This document shows, in pieces, positions 26,237-34,843 of a stretch of DNA of 64,000 bases; the stretch's first letter is position 1, and every line of letters starts with the position of its first letter. A program made the position numbers and the translations under genes. Source of the stretch: Shewanella sp. GD04112 (GTDB lineage: Bacteria; Pseudomonadota; Gammaproteobacteria; Enterobacterales; Shewanellaceae); the NCBI RefSeq assembly GCF_029835735.1, contig NZ_JAOEAL010000001.1, forward strand, positions 1,984,001 to 2,048,000, read 5' to 3'. The notes below the pieces were generated by a model. The model was not told the origin of the DNA, ran no database searches, and worked only from the letters and a program-made list of their open reading frames with translations.

Positions 26237-27487
26237 GTGCAAGCCGTGTTAGACACTATTATCGACAGTAAACAACGTGATACCCGACTGATGTGGGCCC
26301 TGTGTGTGGCTTCCGTGGTGGTGTATATCAATCTGTATTTGATGCAGGGCATGTTACCGCTGATCGCCGAGCATTTTGCGGTATCTGGCTCTAAGGCAAC
26401 CCTTATACTCTCGGTCACCAGCTTTTCGCTGGCGTTTTCGCTGTTAATTTATGCGGTTGTGTCCGACAGAATTGGCCGCCACACGCCGATTGTCGTGAGT
26501 CTCTGGCTACTGGCGCTGTCGAATCTGCTGTTGATTTGGGCTGGGGATTTTAATGCTCTTGTCTACGTCCGCTTTTTACAGGGCGTGCTGTTAGCGGCGG
26601 TGCCCGCCATTGCCATGGCCTATTTTAAGGAGCAACTCTCGCCAAGCACTATGCTCAAAGCGGCGGGCATTTATATCATGGCCAACAGTATCGGCGGGAT
26701 TGTCGGTCGGTTACTGGGCGGGGTGATGTCGCAGTTTTTATCTTGGCAAGAGTCCATGTGGCTGCTGTTTTTAGTTACGCTTGCGGGCGTTGCCTTAACC
26801 AGTTATTTATTGCCTTCTGGCGCCGATGCACAAGCGGTATCGGGCGGACAAACCACCTCGCCAACACTGTCAAAACGGGCACGTTTATTACAGGATATTT
26901 ATGGCTTTAGCCATCACCTAACCGATTCGCAGATGCGTTTAGCCTATGCCATAGGTGGGATCACTTTTATGATGATGGTGAATCAATTTAGCTTTATTCA
27001 GCTGCATTTGATGGCCGCACCCTACGAGTGGAGCCGTTTCCAAGCGACGTTGATCTTCCTGTGTTATTCCAGTGGTACCGTGGCTTCTTATTTTACTGCC
27101 AAATGGCTGGCCAAATTTGGTCAGCACAAGTTATACCAATGGTCTTGGTGCTTGATGTTACTGGGCAGTTTATTGACCCTGTTCGATACTCCAGTCACGA
27201 TTTGTCTGGGCTTTTTGATGACGGCCTGTGGCTTTTTCCTAACCCACAGCTGCTGCAATTCTTTTGTGGCGATGCGCGCGAGTCGCGACCGCGCTAAAGC
27301 CACCTCGCTGTATTTGTGTTGCTATTACTTAGGCGCCGCGCTGGGCGGGCCTTACCTGATGCTGTTTTGGCATAAAGCCGAGTGGCAGGGAGTGGTGATG
27401 GGATCATTAACTCTTCTTGCATTAATCGCCTTAGCTATCGGTCGCTTGCGTTATCACCAGACCCAGATGAGCCGCGTGACGCTCTAG
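26237..27487 (+). CDS. MFS efflux transporter, YnfM-like
   Basis: This inner-membrane drug:H+ antiporter-type MFS protein has about 416 aa and 12 predicted helices. The loop 2-3 motif appears as YAVVSDRIGRHTPIVVSL, and the helix 5 region has the antiporter-type IMANSIGGIVGRLLGG. An ATG at 26177 gives a 20-residue longer form but has no ribosome site. GTG 26237 lies 6 nt after GAGG (26227-26230) and gives a normal MFS N-terminus, so it is preferred. It is divergent from a LysR regulator and ends in a terminator. The substrate is unknown. Confidence 0.82.
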   Translation: MQAVLDTIIDSKQRDTRLMWALCVASVVVYINLYLMQGMLPLIAEHFAVSGSKATLILSVTSFSLAFSLLIYAVVSDRIGRHTPIVVSLWLLALSNLLLIWAGDFNALVYVRFLQGVLLAAVPAIAMAYFKEQLSPSTMLKAAGIYIMANSIGGIVGRLLGGVMSQFLSWQESMWLLFLVTLAGVALTSYLLPSGADAQAVSGGQTTSPTLSKRARLLQDIYGFSHHLTDSQMRLAYAIGGITFMMMVNQFSFIQLHLMAAPYEWSRFQATLIFLCYSSGTVASYFTAKWLAKFGQHKLYQWSWCLMLLGSLLTLFDTPVTICLGFLMTACGFFLTHSCCNSFVAMRASRDRAKATSLYLCCYYLGAALGGPYLMLFWHKAEWQGVVMGSLTLLALIALAIGRLRYHQTQMSRVTL

Positions 27488-27544
27488 TTTGCTAGGCCCG
27501 TTGGCGCAGGTCTTCGCCATAGATTTAATATTTGATAAACGCTT

Positions 27545-27572
27545 AGGCCAACGACTCCCCGTTGGCCTTTTT
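27545..27572 (+). terminator. Terminator of the MFS gene
   Basis: A perfect 9-bp stem (AGGCCAACG, 27545-27553 with 27560-27568) with a 6-nt loop is followed by TTTT. The rest of the gap to 27831 contains no believable gene; a TTG-started 71-codon frame at 27584-27799 looks random. It does contain a TTGTCGACAA palindrome near 27750. Confidence 0.88.
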
Positions 27573-27831
27573 GTACACCTAATTTGCCCTCGCGGGTATT
27601 CGCGTTAAACCGATACATACAGCCGAGCGCGACATTTCTGCTGCCTTATCTGGCATCCATTTCCTCATCTCTCATTGCGCGATTCCCACATTTTTGGAGT
27701 TTTAGGCAAGTAACCACGAGTTTCATGGCTTCAATATTGTGGTCGTTTTGTCGACAATTTCAGCATGAGTTGCCGCGACACTTAACTCATCTCGCTTAAG
27801 CGACATGTATGTTCCCTATTAAGGGCTGAAT

Positions 27832-27933
27832 ATGAAGGCATCAAACGGCGCGCTGTCTTTGGCGGCATGGCTGATAACGGCATTGTTGATAAATAAGCTT
27901 GCCTGCCTTTGCGGTAACACCGGGCCATCAAGG
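27832..27933 (+). other. Detached signal-peptide fragment of the downstream hydrolase
   Basis: An ATG with a proper AAGGG site opens a 33-codon frame, MKASNGALSLAAWLITALLI..., which looks like the n- and h-regions of a Sec signal peptide but runs out of frame into a TGA at 27931. In the +1 frame from 27899 the sequence reads LPAFAVTPGHQG, an ideal c-region and cleavage site (AFA). The two would join as one signal peptide if one base were skipped near 27893-27900. This is a frameshift, either real or a sequencing error. Confidence 0.7.
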
Positions 27934-28900
27934 TGATTTATCCCATGGTGCTAACAATTTTTATCGGAGTGAAACCCTGACTATGCAAAAAGTAACTTTT
28001 CCAAATCAATACAAGATGAATGTCACGGGCAATCTTTATTTGCCTAAGGATATGAAGGCCGGCGAAAAACGCGCTGCCATTATCGTAGGCCACCCTATGG
28101 GTGCGGTAAAAGAACAAAGCGCCGTGCTCTATGCCCAGCAACTGGCCGAGCGTGGTTTTGTAACCCTTGCCATCGACTTATCCTTCTGGGGTGAGAGTGA
28201 GGGCAATCCACGCAATGCCGTGCTGCCGGACATGTACGCTGAAGACTTTAGCGCTGCGGTAGACTTTCTGGGCACTAGCGAGTTTGCCGACAGAGAGCGC
28301 ATTGGCGTGCTCGGGATCTGTGGCAGCGGTAGTTTTGCCATTAGCGCCGCGAAAATTGATCCACGCATGAAAGCCATTGCTACCGTCAGCATGTATGACA
28401 TGGGCGGATTTAGCCGTCATCTCTATGGCAAGTCGTTGACCTTAGCGCAGCGCCAACAAATGATCGCCGAGGCGGCCGCGCAGCGTTATGTGGAGTTTAG
28501 CGGCGGTCAGACCCAATACACTGGCGGTACGCCCCATGAAATCGATGAAAACTCTCACCCCATTGCTAAGGAGTTTTATGATTTCTATCGCACCCCAAGG
28601 GGAGAGTTTACGCCAGCGGGATCATCGCCTGAGCTGACGACGCATCCGACCCTGAGCAGTAACACTAAGTTTATGAATTTTTATCCATTTAACGATATTG
28701 AGTCTATTTCTCCGCGCCCCTTGTTATTTGTTGCTGGTGATGAAGCGCATTCACTGGAGTTTAGCCAAGAAGCCTACAGCCTCGCAGCGGAGCCTAAAGA
28801 ACTCTATCTGGTAAAAGGTGCTGGTCATGTTGACTTGTATGACAGAGTGAACCTGATCCCCTTCGATAAGTTGACGCAATTTTTCACTCAATATCTGTAA
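27899..28900 (+). CDS. Alpha/beta hydrolase, YcjY/dienelactone hydrolase-like (5' frameshift)
   Basis: This alpha/beta-hydrolase fold enzyme resembles E. coli YcjY: VGHPMGAVKEQSAVLYAQQL, ERGFVTLAIDLSFWGESEG and a nucleophile elbow GICGSG with cysteine in place of serine, as in dienelactone hydrolases. The acid and histidine are in FVAGDEAHSLEF and KGAGHVDLYD. The frame from 27899 has only a TTG start inside a signal-peptide c-region, and the true N-terminus probably lies at 27832 in another frame. The first internal ATG is 27983, poorly placed for a ribosome site. The ancestral product was probably periplasmic. The substrate is unknown. Confidence 0.82.
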   Translation: MPAFAVTPGHQGDLSHGANNFYRSETLTMQKVTFPNQYKMNVTGNLYLPKDMKAGEKRAAIIVGHPMGAVKEQSAVLYAQQLAERGFVTLAIDLSFWGESEGNPRNAVLPDMYAEDFSAAVDFLGTSEFADRERIGVLGICGSGSFAISAAKIDPRMKAIATVSMYDMGGFSRHLYGKSLTLAQRQQMIAEAAAQRYVEFSGGQTQYTGGTPHEIDENSHPIAKEFYDFYRTPRGEFTPAGSSPELTTHPTLSSNTKFMNFYPFNDIESISPRPLLFVAGDEAHSLEFSQEAYSLAAEPKELYLVKGAGHVDLYDRVNLIPFDKLTQFFTQYL

Positions 28901-28993
28901 TTTAGCTCACGGGCCAGCGCTTTGCTGGCCTTGATTATTTCTCGCAGAAGCGTGTCATTCTACGTTTCTGCCTCAATCCACAGGGGATGAAAT

Positions 28994-30040
28994 ATGCAAA
29001 CTATTGGATATGCCGCAGCGTCGGCGCAAAGCTCGCTAGAACCTTATCACTATGAGTGCCGTGAACTACGGGACAACGATGTCGCTATCGAAATTCTCTA
29101 TAGCGGTGTCTGCCATAGCGATTTACACACTGTGAAAAACGATTGGGGCTGGACGGTTTATCCCACAGTGCCAGGCCATGAAATCGTTGGCCGCGTGGTG
29201 CAAGTGGGCAGCCAAGTGAACAAATATAAGGTGGGCGATCATGTCGCTGTGGGCTGTATGGTTGACAGTTGTCAGGAATGTACCCACTGTCACCACGGTG
29301 AAGAGCAGTTTTGTGAGCAGGGTTTTACCCAAACCTACAACAGTGCTGATAGGCACACCCAAGAGCTTACCAAGGGCGGCTATGCCAAGCATATCGTAGT
29401 ACGCCAAGAGTTTGTGCTGAGTATTCCGGCATCGCTCGACCTTGCTAAAGTCGCGCCCTTACTCTGTGCGGGGATCACCACCTATTCGCCCTTAAGAACT
29501 TGGAACGTTGGGCCTGGCAGTCAAGTTGCTGTCATTGGTATGGGCGGTTTAGGCCATATGGCGATCAAACTTGCGGCCGCGATGGGCGCACATGTGACTG
29601 TGCTGAGCCGCTCGGAAAGTAAGCGTAGCGATGCGCTCGAGCTCGGTGCGAGTGACTTTTTGATCTCTTCAGATCTTGAGCGCATGCAGCAAGCCGCCAA
29701 TCGCTTCGAGCTTATCATCGATACCGTGCCAACAAAGCATGACATTACCCCATACCTGCCATTATTGAATGTGGATGGCACGCTCACCTTAGTCGGTCAA
29801 GTGGGGCCGATTGCCGAGGTGAATACTGTGCCTATGGTGATGGGACGTCGTCGTATTGCCGCCTCGCTCATTGGTGGCATTGCCGAGACTCAGGAGATGC
29901 TCGATTTCTGCGGCCGGATGAACATTTTGCCTGAGGTCGAGATGATCAAAATGGAGCAGATTAATGAAGCCTTCGAGCGTCTGGAAAAATCCGACGTGCA
30001 TTACCGATTTGTGATCGATATGCAGGCCTCTTCCTTCTAG
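28994..30040 (+). CDS. Zinc-dependent alcohol dehydrogenase, YahK/cinnamyl-alcohol type
   Basis: This is a 348-aa medium-chain dehydrogenase that reduces aldehydes or oxidises alcohols. The catalytic zinc site is GVCHSDLHT and PGHEIVG. The structural zinc has four cysteines in CMVDSCQECTHCHHGEEQFC. The coenzyme motif is GMGGLGHMAIKLA, and SRSESKR after the second strand favours NADP(H), as in YahK. Upstream GGGG lies at a proper distance. It is co-directional with the hydrolase and cupin genes; an aldehyde-detoxifying role is plausible given the AraC regulator downstream. Confidence 0.9.
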   Translation: MQTIGYAAASAQSSLEPYHYECRELRDNDVAIEILYSGVCHSDLHTVKNDWGWTVYPTVPGHEIVGRVVQVGSQVNKYKVGDHVAVGCMVDSCQECTHCHHGEEQFCEQGFTQTYNSADRHTQELTKGGYAKHIVVRQEFVLSIPASLDLAKVAPLLCAGITTYSPLRTWNVGPGSQVAVIGMGGLGHMAIKLAAAMGAHVTVLSRSESKRSDALELGASDFLISSDLERMQQAANRFELIIDTVPTKHDITPYLPLLNVDGTLTLVGQVGPIAEVNTVPMVMGRRRIAASLIGGIAETQEMLDFCGRMNILPEVEMIKMEQINEAFERLEKSDVHYRFVIDMQASSF

Positions 30041-30146
30041 GCTTAAGAAGGTACTCTCATTTGTTAAAAGGGCGGTTTGCGGACCATTCCCCATGCCGCC
30101 ATCACTTTTAAATCAGCTTAAGACAACGTCAGCAAAGGAGTTTTTG

Positions 30147-30584
30147 ATGAATACCTTAGAAACCGCATCCATGACACTGATCCCCGCAGGAACACAACAG
30201 CCGATTAAAGGGCCGAGTGAATGGTTTACCGGCGAGGTGGTGATCAGCAGCTTATTTAATGCGCCACCACCAGCGCGGGTGGGTATGGCCGTAGTGAACT
30301 TTTCAGCGGGCGCGCGAACCCATTGGCATAGCCATCCACTCGGGCAAATGCTATTGGTCACCCAAGGTGAAGGCTGGACCCAGTGTGAAGGGGGGGAGCG
30401 CACCACGATTCGCCCTGGGGATTTGATTTGGTGTAATTGTGGTAAGCGTCATTGGCATGGTGCAACTGCATCATCTTCCATGCAGCATGTGGCCGTTCAA
30501 GAGGCGCTTGATGGTAAACCGGTTGATTGGTTTGAACCTGTTACTGATACAGTGTACTTAAATGGCGGCAGTGTCAGCGAGTAA
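30147..30584 (+). CDS. Cytoplasmic cupin, hydroxynitrile-lyase-like
   Basis: This single-domain cupin of about 145 aa has no signal peptide. The metal-binding histidines are in THWHSHPLGQMLLVT and GKRHWHGAT. The full pattern, with WFTGEVVISSLF at the N-terminus and HVAVQEALDGKPVDWFEPVTD at the end, closely resembles the small Mn-dependent cupin (R)-hydroxynitrile lyases. The true reaction in this organism is not known. ATG 30147 follows AAAGGAG by 6 nt; an upstream frame start at 30093 is rejected. A secreted paralogue lies at 31141-31668. Confidence 0.85.
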   Translation: MNTLETASMTLIPAGTQQPIKGPSEWFTGEVVISSLFNAPPPARVGMAVVNFSAGARTHWHSHPLGQMLLVTQGEGWTQCEGGERTTIRPGDLIWCNCGKRHWHGATASSSMQHVAVQEALDGKPVDWFEPVTDTVYLNGGSVSE

Positions 30585-30618
30585 CTCAATCACTGGCGAA
30601 ATGCTCGGAATTAAAAAA

Positions 30619-30646
30619 TAAAAGGCGAACTCAGTGTCGCCTTTTT
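30619..30646. terminator. Bidirectional terminator
   Basis: An AAGGCGA/TCGCCTT stem (30622-30628 with 30637-30643) has an A-run before it and T6 after it. It serves the cupin gene on the plus strand and the convergent cyclophilin-like gene on the minus strand. Confidence 0.85.
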
Positions 30647-30672
30647 TGCTTTTGATGTTGTGCTTTTGATGG

Positions 30673-31059
30673 TTAGGGCTGTTTATCGAACACCACATCG
30701 AGATCTTTACCACTAAGCAGTTCGATAAATTCTTCACTCATTGCTTTGCTCATCTCTTGACTCGTCTCGTTACTAAGAGTGCCGAGCGGGATTAAGCCAT
30801 CGGCATACCCATAGTCCCTATAAAACAGAGCTAAGTTACCCCAAGGGGCATAATAGGTGATATCGCCACGCTTAGCGCTGGTGCCTTTGGGGGCCTGCGC
30901 TTTGGTGAGTTTTTGCTCGAGCATGGCGATTTTTTCGGTATTGGCATAGTCCTTAAGCGTTAGCTTTAGGGGTAAGCTGGCGTAGAAATCCTTTGCCGTT
31001 GGATTATCGAGGAGGGTTAATCGATACGCTTTGCCGTTTGCGGTCACACTAATGTTCAT
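30673..31059 (-). CDS. Cyclophilin-like fold protein
   Basis: This 128-aa soluble protein resembles the small bacterial cyclophilin-like family: ISVTANGKAYRLTLLDNPTAKDF at the N-terminus, KRGDITYYAPWGNLALFYRDYGYADGLIPLG in the centre. Characterised cyclophilins have catalytic Arg and Phe residues that are not clearly placed here, so isomerase activity is doubtful. It is 81 bp downstream of the secreted cupin in the same orientation, with its own GGAG site. Confidence 0.78.
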   Translation of the reverse strand: MNISVTANGKAYRLTLLDNPTAKDFYASLPLKLTLKDYANTEKIAMLEQKLTKAQAPKGTSAKRGDITYYAPWGNLALFYRDYGYADGLIPLGTLSNETSQEMSKAMSEEFIELLSGKDLDVVFDKQP

Positions 31060-31140
31060 CGAAGTCTCCTTAGATTGCGTTATGGCGTTTGTAGCTTGCT
31101 TTGGTTTTACTTGCTTTGGCGAAGAGTCGCTAAGCTTGAT

Positions 31141-31668
31141 TCAGGGCTTGTCATATTGAGCTGGGGAGACACTTTCTAGCCATGTGACCACCTTACCCGC
31201 GTTGGCTTCTTGTATGGCGATATGCGTCATGGGTGTGCTGCCCGTCGCGCCATGCCAATGTTTGACATTCGCAGGGATCTGCACCACATCCCCTGGCAGG
31301 ATTTCAAGGCGTGTTTGACCTTCTTGCTGTACCCAGCCCATTCCTGAGGTGACGATTAAGGTTTGCCCTACTGGATGAGTATGCCAATGGGTGCGACTGC
31401 CCGGCTCAAAGGTGACTAAGGCGCCAGATGCGCGACCTTCGCCCTTGGCCTGAAACAAAGGCTCAACGCGCACTCGGCCGGTAAAATAGTCTTCGAGTCC
31501 CGTCACAGGGAGTTGAGTGCCATTGTGGGCAATACTGATTTGCTCAGCAGCAATCACGGTTTTAGGCCTTGCCTCTGACACAGGCACTGATGCTGGCACT
31601 GACTCAGCTGCCTGAACGCCAAGAGTTAACAATAGCAGGGAGCCTAATCCAAAATGCATGGGTTTCAT
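31141..31668 (-). CDS. Periplasmic cupin, hydroxynitrile-lyase-like
   Basis: This 175-aa cupin has a Sec signal peptide (MKPMHFGLGSLLLLTLGVQA, cut after QAA). The mature domain repeats the pattern of the cytoplasmic paralogue: DYFTGRVRVEPLFQ, SRTHWHTHPVGQTLIVTSGMGW, NVKHWHGATG and HIAIQEANAGKVVTW. The metal-binding histidines are intact. It is divergent from the AraC gene at 31875 across a 206-bp region and is probably controlled by it. The reaction is unknown. Confidence 0.85.
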   Translation of the reverse strand: MKPMHFGLGSLLLLTLGVQAAESVPASVPVSEARPKTVIAAEQISIAHNGTQLPVTGLEDYFTGRVRVEPLFQAKGEGRASGALVTFEPGSRTHWHTHPVGQTLIVTSGMGWVQQEGQTRLEILPGDVVQIPANVKHWHGATGSTPMTHIAIQEANAGKVVTWLESVSPAQYDKP

Positions 31669-31874
31669 CGATTTATCCTTTTCAATGGCGAAAAATCACT
31701 TACTCGGCCCCTTATTCTTGCCACTTGCGGACGCGCAGGGTAGTTCATTCGTCGGTAATGCTTGCCTAATTCTCCAATTGTTAGGCATTTCGTATGCTAA
31801 CGCGATAAGTTGCGAGTAAGATAAATTCAGATGACTGAGTGCCGACTGCTACTGATAAAAACGGGTGAAAACTG

Positions 31875-32783
31875 ATGAGTGAAATGCAAATGATGGATTG
31901 TTTTTCCCAAGTGCTTGCCGACAATGTGGCCAAAAGAACCCTTGGCGTCGAATGGGCATCATCTGAGGTCGAGGGGCTCGAGTTTTATCGGCAGAATGCG
32001 CCCACCTCCAACTCGGTCTGTATTGTCGAGCCAAGTATTGCAGTTGTGGTGCAAGGCGCGAAGAGCATGACCTTGGGGGAGCAGGTATTGATCTACGATC
32101 CGAGTCGATTCTTAATCACCTCTTTAGAGTTACCCGCCACCATGCAAGTGTTAGAGGCTAGTGCTGAAAAACCTTACCTCGGTGTCGTGCTAAAACTCGA
32201 TTTGGCGGTGATGAGTGACTTAATGTTGCAAACGCCCTTAGCGAGGCAAAAGGATACAGTTACTGACCAAGGCATGATTTTAGGCCATTCCACCCCAAGC
32301 TTGCTGAATGCTTTCAGCCGTTTAGTCGCCTTACTCGATGAGCCTGAGTCGATTCCTGTGCTTGCGCCTCTGATTAAAAGAGAGATTTTTTGGCGTGTGC
32401 TTATCAGTGAGCAGGGCGCGCGCTTAAGGCAAATAGTCTCGGCGGGCAGCCATGGTTTACGCATCGCGCATTCTATCGAGTGGCTTAAAGTGAATTTTGC
32501 CCAACATTTTAGCATTGATGATTTAGCCGATATGACCCGAATGAGTAAATCAACCTTTCACCATCATTTTCGCCAATTGACCTCGATGAGTCCGCTGCAA
32601 TATCAAAAACGGTTACGCTTGATGGAGGCTCGTCGATTGATGTTAAGCGAGAACATAGATGCTGCCGCAGCCGCTTATCGTGTTGGTTATGAGAGTCCAT
32701 CGCAATTTTCCCGGGAATACTCGCGCCTGTTTGGCAATTCCCCCAAACGAGATGTCGATATCCACTGGTTATCATCGACCTAA
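31875..32783 (+). CDS. AraC-family transcriptional regulator
   Basis: This 302-aa regulator has an N-terminal AraC_N cupin-like sensing domain (EPSIAVVVQGAKSMTLGEQVLIYDPSRFLIT) and a C-terminal double helix-turn-helix. The first HTH is around FSIDDLADMTRMSKSTFHHHF and the second around AAAYRVGYESPSQFSREYSRLFG. The N-terminal subgroup is that of YqhC, which activates aldehyde reductase genes in E. coli. Its neighbours here include an aldehyde-reductase-type dehydrogenase, so a reactive-carbonyl response is a reasonable inference. Confidence 0.88.
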   Translation: MSEMQMMDCFSQVLADNVAKRTLGVEWASSEVEGLEFYRQNAPTSNSVCIVEPSIAVVVQGAKSMTLGEQVLIYDPSRFLITSLELPATMQVLEASAEKPYLGVVLKLDLAVMSDLMLQTPLARQKDTVTDQGMILGHSTPSLLNAFSRLVALLDEPESIPVLAPLIKREIFWRVLISEQGARLRQIVSAGSHGLRIAHSIEWLKVNFAQHFSIDDLADMTRMSKSTFHHHFRQLTSMSPLQYQKRLRLMEARRLMLSENIDAAAAAYRVGYESPSQFSREYSRLFGNSPKRDVDIHWLSST

Positions 32784-32804
32784 CTAAAGAAAGATACTTA
32801 GACC

Positions 32805-32913
32805 AACTGGTTGGGCTTAAGTGATTGGATTTAACCGGTTGGGACTAACTATTTGGAATAAGCCGTTTGGCTTAAACGACTGACTTAAGTGACGGGCTTA
32901 AGCAGACCGAGTG
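32805..32913. repeat. Degenerate 27-bp tandem repeats, about four copies
   Basis: Four adjacent units start at 32805, 32833, 32860 and 32887, spaced 27-28 bp, with a loose consensus AA(C/G)YGGTTGGGCTTAA. Copies 1 and 2 are the most alike. The array opens the 341-bp gap between the AraC gene and the MATE gene. The remainder (32914-33124) shows no gene or clear promoter. Function is unknown; decaying minisatellite is the simplest reading. Confidence 0.55.
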
Positions 32914-33124
32914 ACATTGCTTGGCGTCAGTCGAACAAAACAGGCTATTGTGAGAGTAAAGGCTTGAGTGTGTAAGTTATTCGTAACAAACCAAATCGTT
33001 TAAATGATTTATTATGTGCGCTGCCTCATGGTAGGCTTACTTACTCAAGAGACTGCTTAAGTGGCGAGAGCCGCAGACTGGATTTGATGTCAGTCCATCC
33101 AATAGATCAAGGTAAAACAACCCC

Positions 33125-34687
33125 ATGACCCAAGCCAAATTCGTTGAAGGTTCGATTCTTCGTCATATCCTCGTGATGAGTTCGACCGCCGCCGTGGGGA
33201 TTTCTGCCTTATTTGTGGTCGATTTACTCGATATTTTCTTCTTAAGTTTACTCGGCGAACATGAACTGGCCGCGGCGGTGGGCTATGCGGGCAGTATTTC
33301 GTTTTTTACGACCTCTATCGGTATCGGCCTGTCGATTGCCCTCGGGGCGTTAGTTTCCCGCTCGATTGGTGCAAAGGATGTCGAGTTAGCTAAACGCCTC
33401 TTGCTCAATAGTGCGGCGGTGACCACCTTAATCAGCCTTTTTGTGAGTGTGGTGGTGACCTGTTTTATCCCCGAATTAGTGACTTTGGTAGGGGCGAGCG
33501 GCCATACCGCTGAACTTGCCGAGAGTTATCTGTACATTTTGGTGCCTTCTTTACCCTTTATTTGCCTTGCGATGGCCCTTGGCGGTGCGCTGCGTGCCGT
33601 TGGGGATGCCAAGCTGTCGATGATGTCGACCTTAGCGGGCGGCGGCGTTAATGCGGTGCTGGATCCAATTTTTATTTTCCTGTTTGCCATGGGGATTGAA
33701 GGCGCGGCACTGGCGTCGGTCCTTGCCCGTATCGCGGTCTTTATCATTGCCGGGCGGGGTGTGGTGGTAAAACATCAACTGCTAGGTAAGTTTAACTTCA
33801 GCTATTTTGTTGCCGATCTCAAACCGATTTTCGCCATCGCTGGACCTGCCATGCTGACGAATATCGCTACGCCCATTGGTAACGCCTTTGTGACCCGCGC
33901 GATTGCGGATTTTGGTGATGCCTATGTGGCTGGTTGGGCGGTGCTTGGCAGGTTAGTCCCGGTCACCTTTGGGATGATTTTTGCGTTATCCGGCGCCATT
34001 GGGCCGATTGTTGGGCAAAACTTTGGGGCGGGCCGATTCGACCGGGTGCGCGAGAGTTTAACTAAGGCGATTCAATTTTGTACCTTGTATGTGGTGGTGA
34101 TGTCGCTGCTACTGTTTTTGCTCAAATCGCAGGTGGTGAGCCTGTTCGATATGAAAGGCGATAGCGCGGCGCTTATCGAGTTTTTCTGTAGCTACATCGC
34201 GGTGTTTTTTACCTTCTCTGGCATTTTATTTGTGGCCAATGCTTCGTTTAATAATCTGGGCAAAGCCAAATATTCCACCCTGTTCAACGTCGGTAAAGCC
34301 ACATTAGGCACAGTGCCATTCGTGTATTTTGGCGCGCAGTGGGGCGGGGTATACGGTGTGTTAATTGGCCAAGTATTGGGCTCGATTCTGTTTGGGATCA
34401 TGGGTGTATGGGTGGCTTATCGATTAGTCGATAAAGTCGCACTGGCAAGCCGCGCAAACGCAGCACAGCCCTTGGGGAACGATACCGAAGAGGCGCAGGC
34501 CAAGTGCCAGCAATTGCTGGCGGGGGATGAGGAAGAAATTGCTAATTGTGTTGGCCAAAATCTGCCTTCATCTACGAGTCCGTTTTCATCCTCCCATGTA
34601 CAAATGGGCCAATTGACCGAAGAGCAGGAATGCGAGGCGGCCACGGCTGCGGTGGATTTTGATAAAGCAAAACCTAATACGCCGTAA
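33125..34687 (+). CDS. MATE-family efflux transporter with C-terminal tail
   Basis: This multidrug and toxic compound extrusion protein (520 aa) has two MatE repeats, residues about 10-215 and 235-440, with 12 predicted helices. Repeat-start motifs are GSILRHILVMSSTAAVGISA and IFAIAGPAMLTNIATPIG. After the last helix an extra hydrophilic, Glu/Ser/Ala-rich tail of about 75 residues follows (from VDKVALASRAN) and contains three cysteines, longer than usual for MATE proteins. Na+ or H+ coupling cannot be told. A perfect-palindrome terminator follows. Confidence 0.88.
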   Translation: MTQAKFVEGSILRHILVMSSTAAVGISALFVVDLLDIFFLSLLGEHELAAAVGYAGSISFFTTSIGIGLSIALGALVSRSIGAKDVELAKRLLLNSAAVTTLISLFVSVVVTCFIPELVTLVGASGHTAELAESYLYILVPSLPFICLAMALGGALRAVGDAKLSMMSTLAGGGVNAVLDPIFIFLFAMGIEGAALASVLARIAVFIIAGRGVVVKHQLLGKFNFSYFVADLKPIFAIAGPAMLTNIATPIGNAFVTRAIADFGDAYVAGWAVLGRLVPVTFGMIFALSGAIGPIVGQNFGAGRFDRVRESLTKAIQFCTLYVVVMSLLLFLLKSQVVSLFDMKGDSAALIEFFCSYIAVFFTFSGILFVANASFNNLGKAKYSTLFNVGKATLGTVPFVYFGAQWGGVYGVLIGQVLGSILFGIMGVWVAYRLVDKVALASRANAAQPLGNDTEEAQAKCQQLLAGDEEEIANCVGQNLPSSTSPFSSSHVQMGQLTEEQECEAATAAVDFDKAKPNTP

Positions 34688-34737
34688 CCCCTTAGATAAC
34701 CATCCTGGTAATCATAAAGAGTCATAAAAACTGATAA

Positions 34738-34771
34738 AACATAAAGGCCACTGAAAAGTGGCCTTTATGTT
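34738..34771. terminator. Bidirectional terminator-like palindrome
   Basis: A perfect 14-bp stem (34738-34751 with 34758-34771) with a TGAAAA loop lies between convergent genes. Its U-tract is weak, so efficiency is uncertain. Confidence 0.75.
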
Positions 34772-34843
34772 TGGCATATCCGCATTCACGGGAAAGCGTT
34801 TTATGCGAGTGCGAGCATTCTGAGCGTCACGACACAAAGCGGC

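Noticed and set aside
27584..27799. A 71-codon frame between the MFS and hydrolase genes
   Set aside because: It has a TTG start, no ribosome site, a composition unlike a protein and no continuity with either neighbour.
33140..33165. GGTTCGATTC-like sequence resembling a tRNA T-arm
   Set aside because: It lies inside the MATE coding sequence, and no acceptor stem or anticodon arm can be built around it.
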